Positions 8,607 to 17,395 of a stretch of 64,000 nucleotides of DNA are shown here, piece by piece. Every line of letters begins with the position of its first letter. The first letter of the stretch is position 1. The notes beneath the pieces were generated by a model. The model was not told where the DNA came from. It made no database searches and saw nothing but the letters and a program-made list of their open reading frames with translations. Source of the DNA: Verrucomicrobiaceae bacterium (GTDB taxonomy: Bacteria > Verrucomicrobiota > Verrucomicrobiia > Verrucomicrobiales > Verrucomicrobiaceae); assembly GCA_016795465.1 (NCBI GenBank), contig JAEUHK010000062.1, forward strand, positions 86,124 through 150,123, in the 5' to 3' direction. Made by a program: the position numbers and the translations under genes.

Positions 8607-10846
8607 AGCAGCTCGCGTAGCCCCGTGAAGCGTTTCCGGCTTTCTTGTTTGCTGACGGCAAGGGAGAGGGCCTTTTCATCACCGACGAGGATGCAGAGCT
8701 TTTTGGCGCGAGTGATGGCGGTGTAGATGAGGCTGCGCTCGAGCAGAACATAGTGCTGCGTGCTGACGGGGATGATGACACACGGAAATTCGCTGCCCTG
8801 GCTTTTGTGAATGGTCAAAGCATAGGCCGGTTGCAGCTCGTCGAGCTCGCCGGGCTCGTATTCGACGGTGCGCTGGGCATCGAAGCGGACGTGAAGCTTC
8901 ACCGGATCGGCGTCGATGGCGGTGATGTGGCCGATGTCGCCATTGAAGACCTCTTTGTCGTAGTTGTTGTGCGTCTGGATGACCTTGTCGCCGACGCGGA
9001 AGGTCGTTTGAAAGCGCTCGATCTCGAATTTGACCTCGTTCGGCGGATTGAGCGCGAGTTGCAGCGAGTGATTGAGCGACGCGGTGCCGAGCAGGTTGCG
9101 GTTCATCGGCGTGAGCACCTGGATGTCGGCGATGGGATCAAAGCCGTATTTGGTCGGCAGGCGGGTGTGGGCGAGCTGCACGATCAAATCGCGGATCTCT
9201 TCGGGCTCGCTGGCTTCGAGGAAGAAGAAGTCGCTGCGGCTGGCTGGCTTCAAATCGGGCACCAGGCCGCGATTGATGGCGTGGGCGCTGGTGATGATGC
9301 GGCTGCTGGCGGCCTGGCGGAAGATTTCGGTGAGCTTCACGCAGGGCACGGCACCGCTGCTGATCAGATCGTGCAGCACCATGCCGGGGCCGACGGACGG
9401 GAGCTGGTCCGCGTCGCCAACGATGAGCAGATGCGCCCCCGGCGGCAGCGCAGAGAGAAACTGCGCCATGAGCGGCGCATCGATCATCGAGGCCTCATCG
9501 ACGACGAAGAGATCACCGACGAGAGGTTTGCCGCGATGGCGTCCCCAGCCGCCTTCGCCTTGGTATTCGAGAAGGCGATGCAGCGTCTTCGCATCGAGGC
9601 CGGTGCTTTCGCTCAAACGCTTCGCGGCACGACCGGTGGGGGCGGCGAGCACGAGTTTGACCTGCTTGCTCTGCAAGATGAGCAGGATGCTGCGCAGGAT
9701 GGTGGTCTTGCCGACGCCGGGGCCGCCAGTGATGATGAGCAGGCGCTGTCGCAAGGCTTCGCGCACGGCCCGCTGCTGGCTTTCGGCCAGTTCCTTGCCG
9801 GTTTTCTTCATCACCCAGGCCAGCGCGGCCTCTTCGTCGATAGGCGGATAGGCCGGAGGTGAGGCGGCGAGAGCTTTTACGCTCGCAGCGATGCTTTGCT
9901 CGGCGGCGCGGAGGTGCGGGAGGTAGAGAAAAGTGGTGCGGGCACTCCTGCCCGCATTCTCAGCGTCGTCATTGCGGGCAGGAGTGCCCGCATCACTTGT
10001 CACTCGCTCGATTTGATCGCTTTCGATGAGTTGCTCGATTTGAGCCTGAAGCAACTCGTTGGCCGCTCCGAGCAGTTCGATGGCCTTTTCGATGGTTTTG
10101 ACCTCCGGGAAGCAGCAGTGGCCGTTTTGAGCGGCGGTCTCCAAAACATGCAAAAGACCGGCTTTGAGGCGTTCCGGAGCCTCATTGGCCACACCGAGGC
10201 GATACGCGATGTCGTCGGCCGTCTTGAAGCCGATACCGCGGATGTCCTGCGCCATCCGGTAGGGGTTCTCTTTGAGCACCGCCTGGGCTTCATCGCCATA
10301 GGTCTTGTAGATGCGCAGGGCGCGGGAGGAGCTGATGCCATGCTGGTGGAGGAAGAGCATGATGCTGTGCAGGGCCTTCTGCTTCATCCACGACTCGCGA
10401 ATCTCCAGACGGCGCTTTTTGCCGACGCCCTCGACGTCTTCGAGCTTCTTCGATTCGTTCTCGATGATGTCGAAGACCTTGGGGCCGAATTTTTCGACGA
10501 TGCGCTTCGCATGCGCCGGGCCGATGCCTTTGATCAAACCGCTGCCGAGGTATCTCTCGATGCCGCCGAGCGAATCCGGTCGCTTGAGCTTCAACTCATC
10601 CGCCTTGAACTGCGGCCCAAAGTCCCGATTCGGCTCCCACACGCCTCGCGCCTCGAATTCCTCACCCGCGACGACCCGTGGCGCTTTGCCGATGAGGCTG
10701 GCGGTGCCCGTTTTGCCATCCGGGACGATTTTGAGGATGCAGTAGCCGTTCTCCTCATTGTGAAACACCACACGCTCGACGAGTCCGCGGAGCGTCTCGG
10801 CTTTGGGCGTGTTTCGGGGTGGTGGCATGGGGTAGGAGTTACCCAT
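8603..10846 (-). CDS. recD2: RecD2-like ATP-dependent DNA helicase
   Basis: The 747-aa protein matches the SF1B RecD2/TraA family: an N-terminal OB-like region (GLVERVVFHNEENGYCILKI), helix-hairpin-helix repeats (GSGLIKGIGPAHAKRIV), Walker A GGPGVGKTT at about 373-381, Walker B VVDEASMID, and a C-terminal UvrD-like domain ending with the AYALTIHKSQGSEFP motif. RecD2 unwinds DNA 5' to 3' outside RecBCD. About 20 residues near 284-305 (AGTPARNDDAENAGRSARTT) are encoded by a palindromic repeat inserted in frame. The start at 10846 has a GGCAGG sequence just upstream; an alternative ATG lies at 10828. Confidence 0.92.
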   Translation of the reverse strand: MGNSYPMPPPRNTPKAETLRGLVERVVFHNEENGYCILKIVPDGKTGTASLIGKAPRVVAGEEFEARGVWEPNRDFGPQFKADELKLKRPDSLGGIERYLGSGLIKGIGPAHAKRIVEKFGPKVFDIIENESKKLEDVEGVGKKRRLEIRESWMKQKALHSIMLFLHQHGISSSRALRIYKTYGDEAQAVLKENPYRMAQDIRGIGFKTADDIAYRLGVANEAPERLKAGLLHVLETAAQNGHCCFPEVKTIEKAIELLGAANELLQAQIEQLIESDQIERVTSDAGTPARNDDAENAGRSARTTFLYLPHLRAAEQSIAASVKALAASPPAYPPIDEEAALAWVMKKTGKELAESQQRAVREALRQRLLIITGGPGVGKTTILRSILLILQSKQVKLVLAAPTGRAAKRLSESTGLDAKTLHRLLEYQGEGGWGRHRGKPLVGDLFVVDEASMIDAPLMAQFLSALPPGAHLLIVGDADQLPSVGPGMVLHDLISSGAVPCVKLTEIFRQAASSRIITSAHAINRGLVPDLKPASRSDFFFLEASEPEEIRDLIVQLAHTRLPTKYGFDPIADIQVLTPMNRNLLGTASLNHSLQLALNPPNEVKFEIERFQTTFRVGDKVIQTHNNYDKEVFNGDIGHITAIDADPVKLHVRFDAQRTVEYEPGELDELQPAYALTIHKSQGSEFPCVIIPVSTQHYVLLERSLIYTAITRAKKLCILVGDEKALSLAVSKQESRKRFTGLRELL
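9933..9996. repeat. Double palindromic element inside recD2
   Basis: Two inverted copies of a 26-base unit (9933-9958 and 9971-9996) are separated by 12 bases. Each is itself a hairpin with stem GCGGGCA/TGCCCGC and loop CTCC or GGAG. Related copies lie at 22846, 22946 and 35969. The 64 bases are read through in frame as part of RecD2, between its HhH region and helicase domain. Confidence 0.85.
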
Positions 10847-10916
10847 GAACCTGCCTGGTGCCGCATTTTTATGATCAGAAGGTATCGCCGCGTATGGCGA
10901 TGCACATCCCACGCCC

Positions 10917-11342
10917 TCACCGCCTCAGCGCATTGATGAGTTCGTTGAGCTTGTTGCGCAGTTCTTCGGCGGCGGGATCGGCGTAGGGTGTATCCAGCGT
11001 GTTAACGCCGTTGCTGATGTTGCTGCACTGGCTGAGGGTGTTGAGGAGGCCGTTGTTCAGATCGGTCAGGCTGACCTCACCGGGCGGGCCTTGGGGGCCG
11101 GTAGGGCCTTGCGGTCCGATGGGGCCTTCGGGGCCGGGCGGGCCGCCGGGATCGCCCTGCGGACCTTCGGGGCCTTGGGGACCTGCGATGCCTTGCGGCC
11201 CAGGCGGGCCTTCCGGGCCTTGAGGACCGGGTGGCCCTGCCGGAAGGGCGTCGATAAGGTCTTTGAGACCGGCGAATTGGTCGCGGAAGCGGTCCGCGTC
11301 CACGAGGTTGCCGTTTTGCGGCCAGTTGGGGTCGAAGGGCAT
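10917..11342 (-). CDS. Collagen-like repeat protein
   Basis: The 141-aa protein has a short N-terminal region ([11 protein letters not shown]... to about residue 35), about 18 Gly-X-Y triplets (about 36-89) rich in GPQ and GPE, with one register break at [12 protein letters not shown]-terminal region of about 50 residues contains the heptad-like [14 protein letters not shown]. Gly-X-Y tracts form collagen triple helices, and the flanks could trimerise. No signal peptide is visible. It lies 77 bases after the FN3 protein gene on the same strand, and both are probably one unit. The start is chosen because MPFDPNW begins a compact domain. Confidence 0.85.
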   Translation of the reverse strand: MPFDPNWPQNGNLVDADRFRDQFAGLKDLIDALPAGPPGPQGPEGPPGPQGIAGPQGPEGPQGDPGGPPGPEGPIGPQGPTGPQGPPGEVSLTDLNNGLLNTLSQCSNISNGVNTLDTPYADPAAEELRNKLNELINALRR

Positions 11343-11419
11343 GGCGGTGGAGGGTGAAGGTTGGGGGATGGAGCATGGGGTTTGGGGACTCCAGGCCCCT
11401 CGCCCCATGCTCCGAGCCA

Positions 11420-12340
11420 TTACGAGATCACGGCGCTGGCCACGGGGCCGGGGGCACTTTCACCGGCGTCGTTCACGCTGGTGACGCGGACTTCCACGGT
11501 GGCGGCTGGAGGCAAATTGGGAATGGTGGCATCGCTTTCGGTCACGGTGAGCACGGCGTGGAAGTCGGTGTCCACGCCGATGATCTTGATCCACACACGC
11601 CAGCGGGTGGCGCGGAGGCTGTCGTCCCAATCGACGAGCAGGCTGTGGTTCGGACCGGCGAGGGCGGTGGTGAAGCTCGGTGCCTCCGGCGTTTCCTCGT
11701 CCGCCGGGCGATTGAGGCCAAAGGCATGCCAGAGGGGATCGTCGGCGGCGAGGAGGATCGTGAGCTCGTCGATGAGGCCGGTCATGCGCTTGCGCAGGTT
11801 GGCCTCGGCGTTGTCACGGGCCACCTTGGCCTGCCCGCTTTCGGTGATCTTCTGGCCGAGGGTGGCGCGGGCGTTGCTGATGGTCGTGTGGGCGGCGTCC
11901 GCCAATGCAGCGGTGACTTCCATGTCCGCACTCTCGTGGGCGGCATGGCCGGTGAAGTAGGCCTTCAGGCTGGCGAGCAGGTCAAAACGCTCGTCCTGCG
12001 TGCGCGGGACGGCGGTGGTGCCCGGCGGCCATCCGGCGGATTCCCATTCCGTGCTCGCCGCCTCGCCAAAGAACTTCGAGAGACGCTTGCGGGCGTTGGT
12101 GATGAAGGTTTTTCCGGCGGCATCGGCGGCGGTGACGGCGAGGTTGGCGTTCTTTTTGATCACCTTGCAGTTCCCGTAAGTGGTTTCGGCGGCGCGGGCG
12201 GCGGCCAGCGCCGGGCGCAGCACGCTTTCCGTGTTTTGCTTCACTTGCAGGGGCGTTTCGTGCTGGGTCAGCCCGTCGCACATGTCCTCGCCGAGGGCGA
12301 AGAGGAGGTCGAGCTTTTCAGGGAGTCGGTTGGAGGCCAT
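11420..12340 (-). CDS. Hypothetical protein with C-terminal fibronectin type III-like domain
   Basis: The 306-aa protein has an N-terminal all-alpha region of about 200 residues ([24 protein letters not shown]...), rich in Ala and repeating helices, then [30 protein letters not shown] and a C-terminal FN3-like beta-sandwich ending [22 protein letters not shown] recall similar proteins from Verrucomicrobia; their function is unknown. No signal peptide is seen. A GTG start at 12427 would add MARFGQAYFGDGSRFS..., which could be real; the ATG at 12340 is preferred. It precedes the collagen-like gene. Confidence 0.7.
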   Translation of the reverse strand: MASNRLPEKLDLLFALGEDMCDGLTQHETPLQVKQNTESVLRPALAAARAAETTYGNCKVIKKNANLAVTAADAAGKTFITNARKRLSKFFGEAASTEWESAGWPPGTTAVPRTQDERFDLLASLKAYFTGHAAHESADMEVTAALADAAHTTISNARATLGQKITESGQAKVARDNAEANLRKRMTGLIDELTILLAADDPLWHAFGLNRPADEETPEAPSFTTALAGPNHSLLVDWDDSLRATRWRVWIKIIGVDTDFHAVLTVTESDATIPNLPPAATVEVRVTSVNDAGESAPGPVASAVIS

Positions 12341-12596
12341 GGTGCGTCGGTTGGGGGAAGGGCGCGGATTGTCCTGGGCCGAGAAGCGTGAGCCGTCACC
12401 GAAATAAGCTTGTCCGAAACGGGCCACGGCAGGTGGGCGGGAAAAGCAGCGCGAGGTTGCGGTTGGGTGGTTGATCCGCCCCCGCCGAGCACAGCACCCG
12501 GACGGTGTGAGAGCGAATTACGGCGGTTTTACCAAATCGGTGGAAAAGCGTCAAGAGGGTGGTTTTCAGGGGCCCTCCCCAGTGTGTCCGCTGCCA

Positions 12597-12900
12597 TGCA
12601 CCGGAAACGGCGGAGGAAACGCCTGTGCAGCGTGCAGCGGCCTGGAAACGGCGGGGGAAGCGCCCGTGCAGCGTGCAGTGGTGCGTTCCCGGCCGTGGGA
12701 GGACCAATGCAGCGTGCAGCAGCCCGGAAACGGCGGGGGAAGCACCCGTGCAGCGTGCAGCGGTGAGATCCCGGCGGCGGGAGGCCCCATGCAGCGTGCA
12801 ACGGCCCGAAAACGGCGGGGGAAGGACTCGTGCAGGCTGCAGCAGCGTTTCCGCGGCGGCGGCAGGACTCGTGCATCGGGCGTTTCCGCCGTCCTGGACG
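12597..12900. repeat. 41-bp tandem repeat (minisatellite)
   Basis: Units begin with TGCA at 12626, 12667, 12708, 12749, 12790, 12831 and 12872, exactly 41 bases apart. They are preceded by a 29-base partial unit at 12597 and fade out after 12872. Most begin TGCAGCGTGCAG. Unit interiors alternate between a GGAAACGGCGGGGGAAG type and a TCCCGGC.GTGGGAGG type, giving an 82-bp higher-order repeat. Because 41 is not a multiple of three, the array is not a coding repeat. Confidence 0.9.
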
Positions 12901-13035
12901 TGCCGGAAGATTTTCTTGTCGCCCCCGTGCTCTCTTGGTAAAAGGACAGGGTAATTCACCTACTTTTCCGCCTATCGATTGATTTTCACCTTCTGACATA
13001 AACCAATTTGCGTGCCGCCCGCGAGGGTGGCGGGG

Positions 13036-13157
13036 CCACTCCGAAACTTCCAGGTTCACATACTGCCCACCGCATCCAGCACTCATGGGAAACGCGCCCG
13101 ACCGGGGCGCGGTTTGCCCGCACCTGCTGGATGGGTGCCTGGAAGTACCCGGAGTGG
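13036..13157. other. Long structured hairpin (possible RNA element) upstream of the subtilase gene
   Basis: Nested complementary segments read inward: CCACTCCG 13036-13043 with CGGAGTGG 13150-13157; CTTCCAGG 13047-13054 with CCTGGAAG 13138-13145; CATCCAGCA 13073-13081 with TGCTGGATG 13125-13133; and an apical stem 13087-13099 with 13105-13119 containing CGCGCCC/GGGCGCG. Only small bulges interrupt it. The structure is 76 bases upstream of the subtilase start on the same strand, so a 5' leader regulatory or processing element is possible. No known RNA family was recognised. Confidence 0.6.
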
Positions 13158-13233
13158 AGGCTGCGACAAACCGTCGCCCTCTTTTATGGCCTCAAGCATT
13201 GGAACCCGATTTCCTGCCCCACCCGATAACGCC

Positions 13234-15681
13234 ATGAAACCAGACCACACCCTCAAGCTCGCAGGCATACTCGCCTGCACGTTCCTCGCCACGGCGGGGT
13301 TCCTCCCGGCTCAAGAAGCCGCCACTGCCCCGAAAACTTCCGCCGATCTAGAAGCCCGCAAGGCTGCCGCCCTCAAAAGAGCGGAGCAGATTCGCGAGGA
13401 GCTGATGAAAGCGGCCAACGTTGCACGGCCCGTCCTCGATGAAGCTCGAAAGGCAGAACTTCGGCAGAAAAGTGAGGAAGCAGAGGCGGCGGCGAAAGCT
13501 GCCCTTGAACGAAACTGGCCACAAAAGCAGGCCGAGTTGGCGGCAACGATGCCGCCTGTTTTTGATGGCAAGGCGGCGGACCCTGATTTTATCCGTCATG
13601 ATGACGCCAAACAAAAGGAAGCAGTAGCCCGGCGGGTGACGGAAGCGCAGGCAGCCCGGCCTGCCTTGGAGCGAAAGCTCAATGAGATCGCCACGAAGTA
13701 TGGCATCTCCCTGTCGGGAACGGATGTTGAAGGCAAGGGATGGACTTTGATTGGAGAGAGCGATTCCGGACCGGTGTTTGCGACAACTCAGAACGCCCGA
13801 TCAGCAGACGCCATTCGTGCGGATGATCTCTGGCCGGCGGGTTTGCACTCCTGGCAGAACACGGCCCTTACGCGGAACCTGACTGGAAGTGGCATTACGA
13901 GCTCCATCTTTGAGGCGGGCAATCAACCGGGGATTCTGACCTCTCATAGCGAGTTCCAAGGCCGTGCCACCCAGATCGGCAGTGGGACGGCGGGGAATCA
14001 TGCCACGGCGGTTGCGGATGTGATCGCTGGTGGCGGTGTGGTGGATGTCTTCCGCAACAGTGTCAATCAAGGCAAGATGCTACGAGGCGTGGCCTATCAA
14101 TCGAGTGTGAGAGGGCACGATCTTTTTGATTTTGTGGCTAATACAGCAAGCTCTGTGACAGCCGGGCATCGGTTCTCGAACCACTCTTACGGCATCAGTG
14201 GAGGGTGGTATGTCGATTTGTTCATACTCAACGGCACGCCTACTTACCTCTGGGTCTGGCGCACGCCAGCTTTCACGGAAGACCCGCGCTTGGGGCTTTA
14301 TTCACCACCCACCGCCCTCTCTGGAGCAGGTGTTTCTTCACAGGAGCTGGATGCGTTCGTCCACACTTCGCAGGTGCAGCTTCCGGTCTTTGCCTCTGGG
14401 AATCCCAACAACATTGGGCCGGGTGCTCTGCCCTCACCGTTTTATGTGATTTATATCAATGGCTCGCCCGCCGCATCGACGGCGACGAGAGATTGGATCA
14501 ACGGAGATGAAGGCGGTTACGACACGGTGCTGGCACCGGGCACGGGGAAAAATGTGCTCACGGTAGGCTCGGTAAAAGACAAGGTGGGGGCTAGCTTCAC
14601 CCTCTCATCCTTCTCCGGCACGGGTCCCACGGATGACGGGCGCATCAAGCCAGACGTGGTGGCCGTGGGTGAGCGCAACACCGCTCTCGGGCTGGGTGCA
14701 TCCCTTTTTCTGGCCCGCACGGGCAGCAGCACCGCGTATTACGATGGAGTGAGCGCGGACACCGAGGGCGTGGTGGACTACGCGGGCACCAGTTTTGCCG
14801 CTCCGCAGGTTCAAGGTGGTTTGGTGCTGGCCCAACAACGACGAGCACAACTGCTTCCCACAGCCGGGCCGCTTCTGGCCTCCACTTGGAGGGCAGCAGC
14901 CATCCACACGGCACAGGAGATCGGCGCTGCGGGACCGGATTATCAGTATGGCTGGGGAGTCTTTGATGCTGTTGGCGTGGTGGAGGTGATCGAGAGCGAT
15001 GCCACTCTAGGACGTGGCTCCCGTATCAAGGAATTTGAGATCGCCCAAGGGCAGTCGAAATCGTTCCTTGTCACGCTTCCGGCCAACACTGCCGGACGCA
15101 TCACGCTTGCATGGAGTGATCCCGCCGGGAGCCCGCCTGCGTTCGACAGCGTGGTGGATGATTCTACGCCAATGCTGGTCAACAATCTTGATCTCTCCGC
15201 GCTAGACATGGGATCGAACACGACACACCGGCCTTGGATTCTGAACCCGGATTTGACCAACGAGACGCAGGCCGCCCGCGCCGCCGCTGCCACGACCGGG
15301 GTGGATAACCGGAACAACGTGGAGCGAATTGACATTAGCTCCACCGCGCAGGCCCGCACCTTCCGTGTCACGGTGGCACCGCAGGGGACTATCACGAGCG
15401 GCCCGCAAAAGGTGTCCATGATCCTGACCGGCGTGGTGCCTGCCATGCCCTCTGCCGTCAGCTTCGGCCCCAGTGGGAACCCGAACAACGCCAACGAAAT
15501 GGCCAGCGCGTTCAAGACGGACCCTGGCGCGTATTTCACGCTTCAAGCCTCCGCTGATCTGGTCACCTGGACGGATGTGAGCGGCAGCTCGGTGCTGGCG
15601 GCAGGTGAACAAACAACGCTGCTGATCAACAAAAACCCCGTGGACGAACGCCACTTCTGGCGTTTGCGCCGCGGCCAATAA
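13234..15681 (+). CDS. S8 family (subtilisin-like) serine peptidase
   Basis: The 815-aa exported protein has a signal peptide (MKPDHTLKLAGILACTFLATAGFLPAQ), a charged coiled-coil-like prodomain (about 35-150), and a subtilase domain. The His motif is GNHATAVADVIAG (His256) and the Ser motif is YAGTSFAAPQV (Ser520). The segment aligned with the catalytic Asp reads ITSSIFEAGNQ, placing Glu227 where Asp is usual. A C-terminal PPC-like beta-sandwich (QSKSFLVTLPANTAGRITLAWSDP) follows. It is six bases from the first PEP-CTERM gene, so it may process or modify those surface proteins. The start at 13234 is chosen for the signal peptide. Confidence 0.88.
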   Translation: MKPDHTLKLAGILACTFLATAGFLPAQEAATAPKTSADLEARKAAALKRAEQIREELMKAANVARPVLDEARKAELRQKSEEAEAAAKAALERNWPQKQAELAATMPPVFDGKAADPDFIRHDDAKQKEAVARRVTEAQAARPALERKLNEIATKYGISLSGTDVEGKGWTLIGESDSGPVFATTQNARSADAIRADDLWPAGLHSWQNTALTRNLTGSGITSSIFEAGNQPGILTSHSEFQGRATQIGSGTAGNHATAVADVIAGGGVVDVFRNSVNQGKMLRGVAYQSSVRGHDLFDFVANTASSVTAGHRFSNHSYGISGGWYVDLFILNGTPTYLWVWRTPAFTEDPRLGLYSPPTALSGAGVSSQELDAFVHTSQVQLPVFASGNPNNIGPGALPSPFYVIYINGSPAASTATRDWINGDEGGYDTVLAPGTGKNVLTVGSVKDKVGASFTLSSFSGTGPTDDGRIKPDVVAVGERNTALGLGASLFLARTGSSTAYYDGVSADTEGVVDYAGTSFAAPQVQGGLVLAQQRRAQLLPTAGPLLASTWRAAAIHTAQEIGAAGPDYQYGWGVFDAVGVVEVIESDATLGRGSRIKEFEIAQGQSKSFLVTLPANTAGRITLAWSDPAGSPPAFDSVVDDSTPMLVNNLDLSALDMGSNTTHRPWILNPDLTNETQAARAAAATTGVDNRNNVERIDISSTAQARTFRVTVAPQGTITSGPQKVSMILTGVVPAMPSAVSFGPSGNPNNANEMASAFKTDPGAYFTLQASADLVTWTDVSGSSVLAAGEQTTLLINKNPVDERHFWRLRRGQ

Positions 15682-15687
15682 GACCTT

Positions 15688-16416
15688 ATGCGCCTGCCCG
15701 GAATCATCTTCACCTGTCTGCTGATGCTGCCACCGCTCCCGAAAGCGGCGGCAGCGGTCGTGGTGACCTACCGTGGCAGCAATCCCAATGTGCTGCCAGT
15801 GTTTCTTACTGGCGCCACTCCCTTCGACATCAATGCGGATGGCATCAACGACTTGCTCTTCACATCAAACGGTTTGTTTGCAGCACTGCAAACTTACGGA
15901 ACCAATCGTATCTCCGCATTTGTTGACTTGTCAGGATTTTATAGTCCGCAGGTTGTCCCTGCCGCTCTTGGATCGGAGATTGGCCCAGGGTCTTCATTTG
16001 ACTATGCAGATCCATTTGTTCCTGGATTTGGAAACATACCTGGTAGGTGGCACCATGGAACCGACTCAGGCTCGCCAAACGGATTTTTGCTTGGATACTC
16101 CAATTCTGGATTCATGCAGTATGCGAATGGCTACATAGGCATCGAATTCATGGCGGCAGACGGCATTCACTACGGATGGATTCAGTATGAGGGCTTTGCC
16201 GTGGCCCAAGTGCCGCTTTACGGTTTGAATGGAGAGATATTAGGTTACACCCAAGGCATTAGCGGTGCGCAAGGGGGCTTTGTGAACTCCTGGGGATGGG
16301 AGACGGCTCCGAACATGCCGATCATCGCGGGCAGCGTGCCGGAGCCGGGGCGCGTTGCCCTGTCGATATTTGCTTTCATCTCCTCCTTTCTGCGCAGGAA
16401 GCGCCAATGGATATGA
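15688..16416 (+). CDS. PEP-CTERM sorting-domain protein 1
   Basis: The 242-aa protein has an N-terminal signal peptide (MRLPGIIFTCLLMLPPLPKAAAA) and a C-terminal PEP-CTERM signal: VPEPGR, a hydrophobic helix (VALSIFAFISSF) and basic residues RRKRQ. Such proteins are sorted by exosortase and often end in the exopolysaccharide matrix. The body is a Gly/aromatic-rich beta domain (DINADGINDLLF may bind calcium) with no catalytic motif. It follows the subtilase by six bases and overlaps the next gene by ten, so the three genes are probably one operon. Its paralogue is next door. Confidence 0.85.
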   Translation: MRLPGIIFTCLLMLPPLPKAAAAVVVTYRGSNPNVLPVFLTGATPFDINADGINDLLFTSNGLFAALQTYGTNRISAFVDLSGFYSPQVVPAALGSEIGPGSSFDYADPFVPGFGNIPGRWHHGTDSGSPNGFLLGYSNSGFMQYANGYIGIEFMAADGIHYGWIQYEGFAVAQVPLYGLNGEILGYTQGISGAQGGFVNSWGWETAPNMPIIAGSVPEPGRVALSIFAFISSFLRRKRQWI

Positions 16417-17222
16417 CTAACCTAGTTCACAGTCTCATTGTTATCAGCACTCTCGTCTTCCTGGGTAGTGCCCACGCCGCTGTGGTGGCAGTGAATGTCA
16501 CTCCATCTTTGGATGGTGGCTATGACCTGGATGGAAACGGCACGGTGGATTTCCGCATGGAAGCATTCGCCATCGGCAACCTTTCGGTGGGAAGCACGAG
16601 TTCGTTGTTCACTTTTCAGTTTAACAGGAGCCCCGGGTTTGCCCTGGCCGGAAGGCCGACGGGCTATGTGCCCGCGCTCGCCGCTCTGGGAGCATCGGAA
16701 TCTGTCGGAGGTCATAGTGAATGGGCGGATGCTTATCCAAACTGGAACCCTGCCATCATGGCGTATTCCCCCGGAACGATGCAGCTATGGCCCTCTCCTC
16801 CTAGCGAAGGTTTCATGGGCGAGTTTGCGGGCAAAGGGCATGCTTTGGTCGGATACCGCCTCACGAAAGAAGGAATGGACTACTTTGGAGTCCTGGCCTT
16901 GGAATTGCGCTGGCCGACTTCTTCGTTCCCGGACTATGCACAAACTCCGGCTGAAACCATCACCGCGCCGGGTCCAGGTTTTGCACAGCCAGGAACGATG
17001 GTCGCAAGCAGCTCATTATCACCAAGCCTTCTTGACGGGTCGCTTGCTCCTTTGGGAGAAATCTGGTTGGGAGTGAGGATTACTGGAGGATGGATCGAGA
17101 CGGAGGCGGGGCGATCCATTTCTGTTTCGAGCGTGCCGGAGCCGGGGCGTGCGGTGCTGATGCTGCTAGGCGGGGTTGGCTTGATGACTCGCCGCCGCCG
17201 GGCGGCTCTTGGGGCTGGGTGA
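16407..17222 (+). CDS. PEP-CTERM sorting-domain protein 2
   Basis: The 271-aa protein is organised like its upstream neighbour. It has a signal peptide (MDMTNLVHSLIVISTLVFLGSAHA), a domain with DLDGNGTVDFRM that resembles the neighbour's DINADGINDLLF, and a C-terminal VPEPGRAVLMLLGGVGLMTRRRRA sorting signal. The start ATG overlaps the previous stop by ten bases, which supports translational coupling. The last codons form the left arm of a 21-bp perfect inverted repeat. Confidence 0.85.
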   Translation: MDMTNLVHSLIVISTLVFLGSAHAAVVAVNVTPSLDGGYDLDGNGTVDFRMEAFAIGNLSVGSTSSLFTFQFNRSPGFALAGRPTGYVPALAALGASESVGGHSEWADAYPNWNPAIMAYSPGTMQLWPSPPSEGFMGEFAGKGHALVGYRLTKEGMDYFGVLALELRWPTSSFPDYAQTPAETITAPGPGFAQPGTMVASSSLSPSLLDGSLAPLGEIWLGVRITGGWIETEAGRSISVSSVPEPGRAVLMLLGGVGLMTRRRRAALGAG

Positions 17223-17303
17223 TTCCCTTGCTGCCTTCTCCCCGGAGGCGGCTTCCCGTTCCGCATGTGGCGGAATCATGCTCCAAGAGCCGCCCGGCGG
17301 CGG
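17192..17303. repeat. 21-bp perfect inverted repeat at the end of the PEP-CTERM operon
   Basis: The arm at 17192-17212 is the exact inverse of 17283-17303 (core GGGCGGCTCTTGG / CCAAGAGCCGCCC). TGATTCC (about 17220) and GGAATCA (17272-17278) extend the pairing inward. The left arm encodes the basic C-terminal RRRRAALG tail of the PEP-CTERM protein. It may serve as a transcription terminator (no T-tract) or be a small palindromic mobile element. Confidence 0.75.
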
Positions 17304-17395
17304 AAGCATGCTCAAGACCCTGCGGCAGGTGATTGAGTGACTCCAGCCCTCGAACTGCCAGGGAAGAAGACGGCCTGAAGAGCGTTTAAAAGGTC

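Larger units (their letters stand above)
12341..13233. other. 893-base non-coding region upstream of the subtilase operon
   Basis: No convincing gene is present. Several frames on both strands are open only because of the GC-rich tandem repeat. The region holds the 41-bp minisatellite (12597-12900), a less repetitive segment (12901-13035), a 122-nt hairpin (13036-13157), and 76 bases leading to the subtilase start. It separates the minus-strand FN3/collagen pair from the plus-strand subtilase operon and must contain the promoters of both. Confidence 0.75.

Noticed and set aside
12396..13086. Overlapping open frames on both strands (for example 187 and 156 residues)
   Set aside because: They come from the 41-bp minisatellite, which lacks stop codons in several frames; no start, signal or domain is credible.
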